From Vibrio aestuarianus (GTDB lineage: Bacteria; Pseudomonadota; Gammaproteobacteria; Enterobacterales; Vibrionaceae): a stretch of 64,000 nucleotides of DNA. The stretch spans positions 1 through 64,000 of the forward strand of contig NZ_JAAZTU010000014.1 in assembly GCF_012395185.1 (NCBI RefSeq). The letters run 5' to 3'. The translations under genes were made by a program, and so were the position numbers. Positions 1 to 8,919 of this stretch are shown one piece after another (position 1 is the stretch's first letter; every line of letters begins with the position of its first letter). The notes under the pieces are model-generated. The model ran no database searches. It saw nothing but the letters and a program-made list of their open reading frames with translations, and had not been told where the DNA came from.

Positions 1-25
1 ATAACCCACTGTTTCCAGTGGGTTA
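1..25 (-). terminator. Hairpin downstream of tRNA-Ser
   Basis: A perfect 11-bp stem (ATAACCCACTG / CAGTGGGTTAT) with a 3-nt loop lies just past the 3' end of the minus-strand tRNA-Ser gene. The T-tract expected for an intrinsic terminator would fall outside the window, so only the stem is visible. Confidence 0.5.
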
Positions 26-36
26 TCTCTTGAATG

Positions 37-127
37 TGGCGGAGAGATAGGGATTTGAACCCTAGAAGGGCTACAAACCCTTGCCGGTTTTCAAGACCGG
101 TGCTTTCGACCACTCAGCCATCTCTCC
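37..127 (-). tRNA. tRNA-Ser (anticodon UGA)
   Basis: Read on the minus strand, the gene begins GGAGAGATGGCTGAGTGG and ends in an acceptor stem that pairs with GGAGAGA, followed by an encoded GCCA. The anticodon loop is CTTGAAA, giving anticodon UGA. A long variable arm (near GGCAAGGGTTTGTAGCCC) marks a class II serine tRNA. It is 91 nt long including CCA, the normal size for tRNA-Ser. The inverted repeat at 1-25 is probably its terminator. Confidence 0.96.
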
Positions 128-278
128 GTGTTGTTGCGCATATTAGCGATACTGTTTTCACTTGTAAAGTGCCAAAATGACCGTTTGGTTGTTTTGTGTG
201 CGCTTAATGGTGTTTTTTATCAAAAGGTATATATTTTTTATATAAAAAAGAGAGCCGAAGCCCTCTTTTCTAGGTGTA

Positions 279-355
279 TGGTCGGACTGAGAGGATTTGA
301 ACCTCCGACCCCCGACACCCCATGACGGTGCGCTACCAAGCTGCGCTACAGTCCG
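279..355 (-). tRNA. tRNA-Pro (anticodon GGG)
   Basis: The minus strand reads CGGACTGTAGCGCAGC at the 5' end and closes with a complementary CAGTCCG followed by ACCA. The anticodon loop is ATGGGGT, so the anticodon is GGG. The body closely resembles the E. coli proL tRNA as I recall it. It is 77 nt long with encoded CCA. The 150 bp separating it from tRNA-Ser show no gene; a short open frame there runs into this tRNA and is not coding. Confidence 0.96.
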
Positions 356-417
356 ATTTGCGTAATTTACTCATTTTTCTTTTTATCGTCAAGAGACAAT
401 AGTTCTAACAGCTTGAT

Positions 418-2223
418 TTAATTATCTTTAGCATAAAAACGCTGCAGTTCGGTTAAGCCTTGCATCAGCACTGGTAGCGTTGGGCTGGTATTGCTCTGGC
501 GCTGATAGTTTTCATCAAATAGCTTGAAGTTGCCAAATTTGTCGATAACCGTGGTTTGCTTTGCAGTGATGAGCGCTAATTCTCTTGAGTCTCCAGCCAA
601 AATCCACTTTCTCTTGCTTTCATTAAACAAGTTTCTGCCACTGCTAAAATCGGTTGGGTTAGAAGAAACTCCTAGTAGATCTTGAAGCAGAGTTACTGAA
701 AAATCGAGGTGACTTGAGCGATGTGAATATTCCCCTGCGACTTTACCAGGCCAATGGATAATCATCGGAACCTGTAATTGGTAGCGGCTGTAGTTGCTAT
801 TTGCGCCCCAACTATTGGTTTTAGTCTCATTAAATTCGGCGCCATGATTAGAAGTGATCACGACAACAGTATTTGCTTGCAGTTGTAATTCTTCTAGCTT
901 GTTAAACAGTAGTCCGAGTTCTTTGTCAGCGGAATTTGCCGAGTTATTATAGCCAGCTCTTAAACGGTCACTGGTACTACTTTCGGTCGGTGATTCATCA
1001 AAATCATTAAAGTTATCAACCGTAGTAAGTTCCAAGTAACTAAACCAAGGTTTATTTGCCTGTTGTGGCACCCATTTCGCCCAGCGTTCAATAGTTTGTT
1101 CGTCATGACTACTGTTTTTGTTGAATGGTGCTTTTGATACATTCAGGTTTCTGAATACCGTCTCTTCATAGAGTGAGTCATCAAAATTATCACCACTGAA
1201 CAGACCAAATTGGTAGTTTTGCTGCTGAAGAACATTAATCAATATTGGTGATTCACCTTGAGAGCGAAGACTGCTTGCATAACTACTAGGCAGACCGTAA
1301 AAGAGGCCAAAAATACCAAACATATCATTACTTGAACTGTAATGATTATTGAATTTCAAGTTTTGGCTGGCAAATTGATAAGCACTTGGCATGATCTCTG
1401 GTGTCAATACATCGCTTCTTAAATTGTTCACGCTAACGAGTAAAATGTTCAGGTTATTGGCTCTGCGTTCAAATTTAAGTGGTTCGATAGGGTAACGAAC
1501 CAGGTCAACATTATCAGGCTTGTCTTTTAAGCGTTTTAGATATTCGTCACGGTTAAATAACCCATGCTCTTCCATGAATGATTTTGCTGTCATTGGATAG
1601 GAAAGAGGAAAATTCGATTTTTGACTGGTCACAGAACTTTCTAAATAAGCGTCAGACCAAACGTATATCAAATGGCTAGTAATAAAGCTTACAAAAAAGA
1701 CAGCTGCGATTGGGCGACCAACGTGCTTGTGTGATAATTTTCTTTGTTTACGCCACACCCATTCGGACAAGCCAAGCTGCAACAGAAAAATGAGCGGCAT
1801 GACAACAAATAAATGTTGCAAGTCAGCGCTGATCGTACTGGCTTCATCGGTAAACAGTAACTCCCATACTATTGGGGTCAAATGGAGATTGATTGCTTGG
1901 TAGGCTTGAGTGTCGATCAATAAAGTCGTTAAGCCTAGGGTAGCAAAGCAAACCGCTACAAAACGAAATAGTTTGCGTGACGGAATGACAAATGTCAGAG
2001 GAAATAGCACGAGTAGATAGAGAGCGAAAACAAGAAACCCAAAATGCCCAACCCATGAAAACGCCAGGTAAAATTGCCCCAGCAAGGTTTCAGGCCATGG
2101 TGATTGGACAATGTATCGAGTACCAATAAGCATCGCTGCTATTATGTTGAAGAAAGCAAACCAATGCCCCCAACCAACCAAACGTGATACGCGTTCACCG
2201 TATGTATTTTCGCTATCTACCAT
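418..2223 (-). CDS. yejM: YejM/PbgA/LapC-type inner-membrane regulator of LPS synthesis
   Basis: This 601-aa protein has five transmembrane segments in its first 190 residues and then a periplasmic sulfatase-like domain (about 255-560), the architecture of YejM (PbgA, LapC). In enterics YejM senses lipid A and controls LpxC proteolysis through LapB; that role is family knowledge. Conserved landmarks include the start of the sulfatase fold (LNILLVSVNNLRSD), FGIFGLFYGLPSSY, and QVPMIIHWPG near the C-terminus. Two positions that are metal-ligand Asp in active sulfatases are Asn here (VNN and SNHG), which fits a non-catalytic domain. It lies 24 bp after yejL and is probably co-transcribed. The ribosome binding site is weak, but ATG at 2223 is the only sensible start. 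Confidence 0.93.
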   Translation of the reverse strand: MVDSENTYGERVSRLVGWGHWFAFFNIIAAMLIGTRYIVQSPWPETLLGQFYLAFSWVGHFGFLVFALYLLVLFPLTFVIPSRKLFRFVAVCFATLGLTTLLIDTQAYQAINLHLTPIVWELLFTDEASTISADLQHLFVVMPLIFLLQLGLSEWVWRKQRKLSHKHVGRPIAAVFFVSFITSHLIYVWSDAYLESSVTSQKSNFPLSYPMTAKSFMEEHGLFNRDEYLKRLKDKPDNVDLVRYPIEPLKFERRANNLNILLVSVNNLRSDVLTPEIMPSAYQFASQNLKFNNHYSSSNDMFGIFGLFYGLPSSYASSLRSQGESPILINVLQQQNYQFGLFSGDNFDDSLYEETVFRNLNVSKAPFNKNSSHDEQTIERWAKWVPQQANKPWFSYLELTTVDNFNDFDESPTESSTSDRLRAGYNNSANSADKELGLLFNKLEELQLQANTVVVITSNHGAEFNETKTNSWGANSNYSRYQLQVPMIIHWPGKVAGEYSHRSSHLDFSVTLLQDLLGVSSNPTDFSSGRNLFNESKRKWILAGDSRELALITAKQTTVIDKFGNFKLFDENYQRQSNTSPTLPVLMQGLTELQRFYAKDN

Positions 2224-2247
2224 GTGATTTCTATCTATACATTCTTA

Positions 2248-2472
2248 TTAGTGGGTGTTGTCTTCTAGAGACGACATTAAAGCATGAGCAAATTTTTCAG
2301 CAATCGTCTTGCGTTGTGAAGCTGCAACGTTCTGGTTTAAGACATTGGTTGCAATATTTCCCGCAATCATAAGAGTGAGCTCTGGAGAGGCACTGTGTTT
2401 TTCGAGAATGGCAGCAACCTCAGTCAAAATCGTTTCAATTTTCTCGTCGCTGTATTTAGATGTAATTGGCAT
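2248..2472 (-). CDS. yejL: YejL family (DUF1414) small protein
   Basis: This 74-aa cytoplasmic protein has the typical length of the DUF1414/YejL family, with the family-like stretch [18 protein letters not shown]. Its biochemical function is not established. It sits between yejK (divergent, 84 bp away) and yejM (same strand, 24 bp downstream), the yejK/yejL/yejM order conserved in many gammaproteobacteria. It starts with ATG and is probably the first gene of a yejL-yejM operon. Confidence 0.9.
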   Translation of the reverse strand: MPITSKYSDEKIETILTEVAAILEKHSASPELTLMIAGNIATNVLNQNVAASQRKTIAEKFAHALMSSLEDNTH

Positions 2473-2556
2473 AAAGACTCTAATGATGATAGTAAAAGCG
2501 GCTTATGATAACCTACAATGCCTTACAACTGAAACCAGAACGATGATAATTTCACT

Positions 2557-3558
2557 ATGAGCCTTCACCTTACCAACGTGATTTTGCACCAACTGAGCAA
2601 AAATGAACAAGACGAGCTGGTTGTTAAGTACCGCTCACAATCTTTAGATAATGATACTTCCACAGAAAACCTAGTCGCAGAGCTGCATCGCGTATTTAAC
2701 TCGAAGGCAGGTAAAGGCTTTGGTTCGTTTAAATCTGACAGTGATTTTCAAACTTGGTTGCAGGAACTTCGCCAAGGTGAGCGTAATTTTTATGATTTTT
2801 CTCAAGTTAGTGCCCAGAGACTAAAAGAAGAATTGTCAAAATATCCTTTTGCCGATGAAGGTATTTTAGTGATGGCTGAATATCAGTCTCTCGCGACCGA
2901 TTACTTATTTATCGGGATCCTGCCTCTTAACCAAAGTTTGAAAGTGACTGAAGGTTTGGATATTAGTGCCACCGATTATCTCGATATTAGCAAAATGGAT
3001 ATTGTTGCTCGTATTGACTTATCCAGCTTTGAAACCGACAAAGAATCGAATCGTTACCTTGCTTATATCAAAGGGCGTGTAGGGCGCAAAGTATCTGATT
3101 TCTTTTTAGATTTTCTGCAAGCTGATGTAGGTTTAGATACCAAGGTTCAAAACCAAGTATTGATGCAAGCGGTGCAAGATTTCTGCTCTGATTCTAAGCT
3201 AGAAAAAGATGAAGCGATAAATTACAAAAAGCAAGTGTACGACTACTGTAACGAACAGATTAAAGCAGGCGAAGAGATTCAAGTTCGCGAGTTGTCTGGT
3301 GAACTGTTACCAAGCCAAGATGGAACCAGTTTCCTAGAGTATACTGCAGCGCATGGCTATGATCTTGAAGACAGTTTTCCCGGTGATCGTTCTACCGTAC
3401 GTAAGCTAACTAAATTTGTTGGTGCTGGTGGGGGACTAAATGTTAGCTTTGATAGCCTGTTGCTGGGTGAGCGTATTTTTTACGACCCAGAGACGGACAC
3501 GTTGACCATCAAAGGGACACCGCCTAACCTACGTGATCAACTAACACGAAATCGCTAA
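2557..3558 (+). CDS. yejK: Nucleoid-associated protein YejK (NdpA)
   Basis: This 333-aa protein is close to the usual NdpA length of about 335 aa and is related to E. coli YejK. The family is found in the nucleoid fraction; its detailed role is unclear. No membrane segment is visible and the protein is acidic. The C-terminal half holds a typical block (ELLPSQDGTSFLEYTAAHGYDL split across about 248-269). It is transcribed divergently from yejL and ends in a clear intrinsic terminator at 3572-3599, so it looks monocistronic. Confidence 0.92.
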   Translation: MSLHLTNVILHQLSKNEQDELVVKYRSQSLDNDTSTENLVAELHRVFNSKAGKGFGSFKSDSDFQTWLQELRQGERNFYDFSQVSAQRLKEELSKYPFADEGILVMAEYQSLATDYLFIGILPLNQSLKVTEGLDISATDYLDISKMDIVARIDLSSFETDKESNRYLAYIKGRVGRKVSDFFLDFLQADVGLDTKVQNQVLMQAVQDFCSDSKLEKDEAINYKKQVYDYCNEQIKAGEEIQVRELSGELLPSQDGTSFLEYTAAHGYDLEDSFPGDRSTVRKLTKFVGAGGGLNVSFDSLLLGERIFYDPETDTLTIKGTPPNLRDQLTRNR

Positions 3559-3571
3559 AAACTGATGAGAA

Positions 3572-3599
3572 GGAGAGCTTGAGATGGCTCTCTTTTTTT
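3572..3599 (+). terminator. Intrinsic terminator of yejK
   Basis: GAGAGC and GCTCTC form a stem with an 8-nt loop, followed directly by seven T residues, 14 bp after the yejK stop codon. Confidence 0.8.
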
Positions 3600-3645
3600 G
3601 TCATCGTTTTAATCGGTAACAGAGCAGGCTCACTACTTTAGGTAT

Positions 3646-4920
3646 ATGCTTGTATTTAATTGTAAATTAGATGTGGTAGCGCAAGTGTTTGGTTATAGGA
3701 AATGGAATGGTATTAAAGTCAGATATTATCTGTTGATCCTTTTCGGTTGGGCAGCTTTGATTGGTACTGTTTATTGGCAGAACCATTCCAGTTACCAAAC
3801 AATGTCAGCAGTAGAAGAGCTCGGCAATAGCGTTGATGAATTAAGAAGCTCACTTTATTTCAAAGAACCGTACCGTTCCGCTCGTGCTAATGACTTGGCT
3901 TTGAATATTCAGTTACTCTATTCGCTACGTTTACAGCTTGAGGTGGAGCACCGGGTACATCTTTTTCAGCCTGATATTCAGCAACTGTTGCACGTAACAG
4001 ATCGATATATCCAATTAACAAGATCTTATTTGTCGATTGAGTTAAAGATTCAAGAGTTAGTTGAACAGTTGAAGTTATTGCGTGATAAGCCGACTACTCC
4101 CCCAGAAGTACAACAAAAATATACGACTTTGGGTGCCTATGTATTTGAAGCGATGTTTAGCGATATGGAGCAAAATCCTCAAATATATCGCACATTAGAT
4201 AGGCTCTATGTTGAAGCTCAACAGTTGCCTCTAGCGCAAAAGCAAGAATTAGAGCAGTCGTTAGCACAAGCTTCGGAACTACTGAACCAATATGCCCAAG
4301 GAGCCTATTTAGTACAGAACTTATTGCGTCATTCTATCTATCAACAAATTACCCATGTTGAGGATCAATATCATTATTTGCTCAAATCATATGGTTATGT
4401 GATCACCGCTATTAGTGCCATCGCAATGTTGTTGATGGGCTGGTTGTTAAGCATTTCGAGTCAAGTGGCGGTAAGCTCGGAAACGGTTGAGCCAGATGAA
4501 GAAGGAACCGTTGTAAAAGAACCTAACGTACAGAAGGCTGAGGTAAATGAAGTTATTGATACGGCAGCGTTAACGCCTAAATATGCTGAGTCAAAGGTGG
4601 ATGTGCAGCAGATGCTAGATGCCCTAAATGGAGATAACGATTCAGTACAAATGTTACTCGGTGTCTTTATTCAAGATCATAGTCAAGATGCAGAGCAACT
4701 TGAGTCGTTAATTCATTCCGATAGAAAAGGGGCTCGAAGGCGAGTACATAGCTTAAAAAGTGTGGCAGCAAATTTAGGTGCTGAAGGTTTAAAGCAGATC
4801 TCGTATGAGATTGAACAGGTGTTAGATAACGGTTCAATACCTAGTGAAGAACAACTTCACCTTTTGGCTAAATATCTATCTTCTGCCATTGAGAGTGCGC
4901 GGCTTCATTTAGACAAATAA
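3646..4920 (+). CDS. Membrane-anchored HPt (histidine phosphotransfer) protein
   Basis: This 424-aa protein has a membrane segment at about 27-43, a helical periplasmic region rich in Gln and Leu (45-245), a second membrane segment at 250-271, an acidic linker, and a C-terminal HPt domain (about 315-424). The likely phosphorylated residue is His368 in RRVHSLKSVAANLGA, which matches the HxxK..A..G HPt signature. There is no HAMP, kinase or receiver domain, so it can only relay phosphate from a separate hybrid kinase. The sensor-like topology suggests a sensor kinase that lost its catalytic core. It stands alone between terminators. The start is the first ATG, with a TTTAGG site 5 nt upstream; partner unknown. 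Confidence 0.75.
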   Translation: MLVFNCKLDVVAQVFGYRKWNGIKVRYYLLILFGWAALIGTVYWQNHSSYQTMSAVEELGNSVDELRSSLYFKEPYRSARANDLALNIQLLYSLRLQLEVEHRVHLFQPDIQQLLHVTDRYIQLTRSYLSIELKIQELVEQLKLLRDKPTTPPEVQQKYTTLGAYVFEAMFSDMEQNPQIYRTLDRLYVEAQQLPLAQKQELEQSLAQASELLNQYAQGAYLVQNLLRHSIYQQITHVEDQYHYLLKSYGYVITAISAIAMLLMGWLLSISSQVAVSSETVEPDEEGTVVKEPNVQKAEVNEVIDTAALTPKYAESKVDVQQMLDALNGDNDSVQMLLGVFIQDHSQDAEQLESLIHSDRKGARRRVHSLKSVAANLGAEGLKQISYEIEQVLDNGSIPSEEQLHLLAKYLSSAIESARLHLDK

Positions 4921-4921
4921 C

Positions 4922-4963
4922 AAATAAAAAGCTGAGCACCAAAATGGGCTCAGCTTTTTATTT
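4922..4963. terminator. Bidirectional terminator between HPt gene and nhaC
   Basis: The nearly perfect inverted repeat AAAAAGCTGAGC / GCTCAGCTTTTT has A-runs and T-runs on both flanks, so it can stop transcription from both convergent genes. Confidence 0.88.
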
Positions 4964-4981
4964 GTGAAACAGATTTCTTAG

Positions 4982-6424
4982 CTAAACGGACTGTTTTTTT
5001 AAGCTGAGTTCGGCAAGTTCTTCATCGGTTTCTGTTGGTGTTGTAGGGTCACACTTATCAACGAACCAACCCATATATGAGGTAAATATGGTGACGATGA
5101 TGCACACAAAACTTAACCACATGAAGGGCGCATAAGAAAGAGTTGCAACACCTAAAATACTCGCCATGTATATACCATTATCACTCCATGGAACCATGCC
5201 TGAAGTTAAGGTGCCACCAAATTCGGCATTACGTGATAGATTCTTGCGTTGGTAACCTAATCGGTCGTAGTTTTTCGCGCAGATTTTAGGCGTCAGTATC
5301 AAGGATACATACATTGCAGAGCCGAAAACGTTACCCATAAATGCCGTACCAATTGTGCTAGTAGCCAGAGAACCTGCGCTTGTTACACGGCGCTCGAATA
5401 GCTTAGCTATGGTTTCTAAAACTCCAACTTTATCCAGTAAACCACCAAATCCAAGACCAAATACGATCACAGCGACTGAGCCTAACATTGATGACATACC
5501 GCCACGGTTTAGTATCGAGTCGATAAAATCAACGCCAGATTCAATGCTATAAGGAGCCCAAGCGGTATTGAAAGCGCGTAGGAAATCGACATCTTGGATC
5601 ATCACCGCCCAAATAATACCAAGCAATGAGCCGAAGCTAATGACAGGGAAAGACGGCATACGCATAGCCAACAGGCCAAGGACAATCAATACAGGAACAA
5701 ATGAATACGGCGTAATGTAGAATTGTGTCTCCATGGCTTTAATAACACCTTGAACCTGAGACATATCGACATTACCTGCGTAATGGAAGCCAAACAGTGT
5801 AAACATGATGCCAGTAATGATGTAGCTGATTAAAGCAATGGGCAGCATCCCTTTGATATGCTCCATGACTTCAACGTTCGACATTGATGAAGCAAGAATC
5901 ACTGAATCTGACAACGGTGACATCTTATCGCCAAAATAGCAGCCAGATAGTACAGCACCAGCAGTTATTGGCGCAGGAACACCTAGACCTTGTCCAATAC
6001 CCATCATTGCAATGCCGGCTGTACCTGCTGCGCCCCATGATGTACCAGTCGCTAACGCAGTCAGAGAGCAGATAATCATTGTGGCAAGAAGGAAAATCGA
6101 AGGATGTATTGCCTGAAGGCCATAATAAATGATGGTTGGTACGATTCCGCCAGAGATCCAAGTCCCCACTAGTGCACCAACGGCTAAAAGTATTAACACA
6201 GCGCCTAAGCCGTTAGAAATACCATTAAGTGCTGCTTTTTCTAAATCTTTATATTGGTGACCCAATCTAACACCCAACACAATGATGATAAACCAACCAA
6301 TATATAGAGCGAGTTGGATAGGTAAATCGAGTTGAGCAGTAAACGAAAATGCGAGTAATAGGAATAAGCCTAGCGCAATAATAACTTGCATTATGCTTGG
6401 CAGGCGTTGGGGGACTTGCGTCAT
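4982..6424 (-). CDS. nhaC: NhaC-family Na+/H+ antiporter
   Basis: This 480-aa polytopic inner-membrane protein has about 11-12 hydrophobic segments. The block GCYFGDKMSPLSDSVILAS is the recognisable NhaC-family signature, with polar and charged residues that probably line the ion path. NhaC proteins exchange Na+ for H+; some relatives carry amino acids (lysine or a malate/lactate pair), so the exact substrate is inferred. An AGAGG site sits 8 nt before the ATG. The gene is divergent from asd across 427 bp. I looked for a lysine riboswitch in the leader and did not find one. Confidence 0.85.
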   Translation of the reverse strand: MTQVPQRLPSIMQVIIALGLFLLLAFSFTAQLDLPIQLALYIGWFIIIVLGVRLGHQYKDLEKAALNGISNGLGAVLILLAVGALVGTWISGGIVPTIIYYGLQAIHPSIFLLATMIICSLTALATGTSWGAAGTAGIAMMGIGQGLGVPAPITAGAVLSGCYFGDKMSPLSDSVILASSMSNVEVMEHIKGMLPIALISYIITGIMFTLFGFHYAGNVDMSQVQGVIKAMETQFYITPYSFVPVLIVLGLLAMRMPSFPVISFGSLLGIIWAVMIQDVDFLRAFNTAWAPYSIESGVDFIDSILNRGGMSSMLGSVAVIVFGLGFGGLLDKVGVLETIAKLFERRVTSAGSLATSTIGTAFMGNVFGSAMYVSLILTPKICAKNYDRLGYQRKNLSRNAEFGGTLTSGMVPWSDNGIYMASILGVATLSYAPFMWLSFVCIIVTIFTSYMGWFVDKCDPTTPTETDEELAELSLKKQSV

Positions 6425-6851
6425 AAAAGAGCCTCTTGTCAGATTTATGAGCCAAAGGCATCTTCATGCCCTCACTGAGTTCGCCTGCACTTTACATCAC
6501 CCAGAATAATATATCGACATTAAACCTCTCGTATGTGATTCATGTCGTCTGCATCGTTAATGAATAGCATTAAATGTTGCTTTTGGTTAAAGTTAATAGA
6601 GCGAAATGTTTTGTAACATGGTTTTATTGTGTAACAAGAGCGTGATAATTTAGCGTCTGGTTTATTATTAAATTCTGAATAACGACTTAAATGGTGATTT
6701 CCTAACTCTTGGCCATTTTTGGTGAATAAGGGGTATTTCAGAACAAAAAGTGATGATTTTTACCAAGAAAGTCTTGAGATTTTATGCTGAACCACTTATA
6801 GATGGTGGGGTACATTTTTTTACTTTTTTAGATACACGGAGAGTTAGCGCG
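6425..6851. promoter_or_regulatory. Divergent nhaC/asd intergenic region
   Basis: This 427-bp A/T-rich region must carry promoters for both nhaC (leftward) and asd (rightward). A long open frame upstream of asd runs through 6750-6851 but has no ribosome binding site. I see no riboswitch-like conserved core, no repeat and no small gene here. Confidence 0.5.
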
Positions 6852-7967
6852 ATGAGAGTAGGTTTAGTTGGTTGGCGTGGTATGGTCGGTTCTGTATTGA
6901 TGCAGCGTATGGTTGAAGAAAAAGACTTCGATCTGATTGAGCCTGTTTTTTACAGTACATCCCAAATCGGTATTCCTGCCCCTTCTTTAGGAAAAGAAGC
7001 GGGTCTTCTGCAAGACGCCTACGATATTGATAGCCTAAAACAACTCGATGCGGTGATTACTTGCCAGGGTGGTAGCTATACTGAAAAGGTTTACCCGGCA
7101 TTACGACAAGCGGGTTGGAAAGGGTATTGGATCGATGCGGCATCCACCCTCCGTATGAACAAAGAATCCATCATCACTTTAGATCCTGTTAACTTAGCAC
7201 AAATCCAGCAAGGCATTCATTCTGGCACCAACACGTTTGTTGGCGGTAACTGCACCGTCAGCCTAATGTTAATGGGCTTAGGTGGTCTGTATGAAAAAGG
7301 TCTTGTCGAGTGGACTAGTGCCATGACTTATCAGGCGGCCTCTGGCGCAGGCGCGCAGAATATGCGCGAGCTTATTTCACAAATGGGCGTTATTAATGAT
7401 TCAGTCAGCTCAGAGCTTGCAAATCCATCAAGCTCTATTTTGGACATTGATAGAAAAGTTGCGGAAACCATGCGTTCGTCTTCTTTCCCAACGGATCAAT
7501 TCGGTGCGCCACTAGCAGGTTCTCTTATCCCTTGGATTGACGTTAAACGTGATAATGGTCAAAGCAAAGAAGAGTGGAAAGCGGGCGTTGAAGCGAACAA
7601 AATCCTCGGTCTTCAATCTTCACCAATCCCAATCGATGGCACCTGTGTGCGAATCGGTGCAATGCGTTGTCACTCTCAAGCATTGACGATTAAGCTAAAG
7701 CAAAATGTGCCAATGGACGAGATTGAAGAGATGATTGCTACCCACAATGATTGGGTTAAAGTGATTCCAAATGATCGTGATATTACCGTTCAAGAACTAA
7801 GCCCAGCAAAAGTGACGGGTACATTGTCAATTCCTGTTGGCCGCTTGCGTAAAATGGCAATGGGTGATGATTTCTTAAATGCCTTTACGGTTGGTGACCA
7901 ACTCTTGTGGGGTGCTGCTGAGCCATTACGCCGTACTTTACGCATTATCCTGGCTGAAAAGAAATAA
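6852..7967 (+). CDS. asd: Aspartate-semialdehyde dehydrogenase
   Basis: Asd reduces aspartyl-4-phosphate to aspartate semialdehyde using NADPH, at the branch point to lysine/diaminopimelate, threonine and methionine. From ATG at 6852, preceded by GGAGAG, the protein is 371 aa and begins [14 protein letters not shown], the dinucleotide-binding glycine motif. The catalytic cysteine is Cys134 in GGNCTVS. The frame is open to 6750, but the extra 34 residues are unlike any Asd and lack a ribosome binding site. Gammaproteobacterial-type Asd; vibrios often carry a second copy. Confidence 0.95.
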   Translation: MRVGLVGWRGMVGSVLMQRMVEEKDFDLIEPVFYSTSQIGIPAPSLGKEAGLLQDAYDIDSLKQLDAVITCQGGSYTEKVYPALRQAGWKGYWIDAASTLRMNKESIITLDPVNLAQIQQGIHSGTNTFVGGNCTVSLMLMGLGGLYEKGLVEWTSAMTYQAASGAGAQNMRELISQMGVINDSVSSELANPSSSILDIDRKVAETMRSSSFPTDQFGAPLAGSLIPWIDVKRDNGQSKEEWKAGVEANKILGLQSSPIPIDGTCVRIGAMRCHSQALTIKLKQNVPMDEIEEMIATHNDWVKVIPNDRDITVQELSPAKVTGTLSIPVGRLRKMAMGDDFLNAFTVGDQLLWGAAEPLRRTLRIILAEKK

Positions 7968-7997
7968 GTATTGTTTTTCAGAAAAACGTATTCTACC

Positions 7998-8025
7998 GAG
8001 AGCGCCTAAAGGCGCTCTTCTTTTT
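7998..8025 (+). terminator. asd terminator
   Basis: The stem AGAGCGCC / GGCGCTCT with a 4-nt loop is followed by TCTTTTT, 31 bp after the asd stop. The stop codon of the convergent K+ channel gene lies inside the stem. Confidence 0.85.
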
Positions 8026-8869
8026 GATGGCTCTCAATTGGAACGACTCTCTTCTCTGGATCTGCTAGTTGGCTACCACAATGCTTGCAAAATAAGGCGT
8101 CTGATTCATGACCGCTTTGTGAACAATTTGGGCATTTGACTAACTGGCGGTGTGAGTGCATTTCATTATTCAGTTCAGCGGTAATGATGCCGGTTGGTAC
8201 TGCCAGAATCGAATACCCTAATAGCATCGTCATTGCGGCAATACCTTGGCCTAGTGCAGTTTTGGGAACCAAATCGCCATAACCAACGGTGGTAATCGTC
8301 ACAATCGCCCAGTAAATACTTTCGGGTATGCTGTTAAATCCGTGCTCTGGCCCTTCAATCACAAAAATTAACGCGCCAAATATAGTCACAAGAATGGCAA
8401 CTGCACTGAAAAATATGAATATTTTTCTTTTTGCCATCATTAATGAACGAAGCAAAATATTTGAATCTTGTAAATAACGAACCAGCTTGAGGATGCGGAA
8501 AATACGCAACACACGCAGTAGGCGAATTACGCCCATAAACGAGGCGCCAGGGAAGAAAAATGCAATATACGTAGGCAAAATAGCAAGAAGGTCTACAACG
8601 CCATAAAAACTTTTTGCGTAAGCACTAGGCTTTGGTGAACAGTACAACCTCAGCAGGTATTCGAGTGTGAACAGCGTGGTAAATGCATACTCACCATATC
8701 GTAGCCATGATCCCCATACCTGAGCTACTTCGGGGATTGACTCCAAAATGAGTATCGATAGAGATATCATGATTGCAATGATCAGTGATAAATCAAAAGC
8801 CCGGCCCGCTTTGGTATGAGTACCAAAAATGATGATGTAAAGGTGATGCTTAATAGATTGCTGAGACAT
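8006..8869 (-). CDS. Voltage-gated-type K+ channel with C-terminal zinc ribbon
   Basis: This 287-aa inner-membrane ion transporter has the six-segment Kv/VIC plan. An arginine-rich S4-like voltage sensor lies at about 111-131 (RLLRVLRIFRILKLVR) and the K+ selectivity filter TTVGYGD at 193-199. After S6 the chain ends in a small zinc-ribbon-like module with CPNC (Cys246, Cys249) and CKHC (Cys261, Cys264), then a charged tail. The filter predicts K+ selectivity. The role of the zinc ribbon is unknown; it may help tetramer assembly. The gene is convergent with asd, and its 3' end overlaps the asd terminator. Confidence 0.88.
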   Translation of the reverse strand: MSQQSIKHHLYIIIFGTHTKAGRAFDLSLIIAIMISLSILILESIPEVAQVWGSWLRYGEYAFTTLFTLEYLLRLYCSPKPSAYAKSFYGVVDLLAILPTYIAFFFPGASFMGVIRLLRVLRIFRILKLVRYLQDSNILLRSLMMAKRKIFIFFSAVAILVTIFGALIFVIEGPEHGFNSIPESIYWAIVTITTVGYGDLVPKTALGQGIAAMTMLLGYSILAVPTGIITAELNNEMHSHRQLVKCPNCSQSGHESDALFCKHCGSQLADPEKRVVPIESHQKEERL

Positions 8870-8919
8870 GATATTGCGACACAGTAGGTAGGTCGCAATA
8901 TCATAGCGTTAATAGAGTG

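Noticed and set aside
6425..6851. Lysine riboswitch upstream of nhaC or asd
   Set aside because: The conserved riboswitch core words (AGAGG-type junction elements with matching stems) were looked for on both strands and not found.
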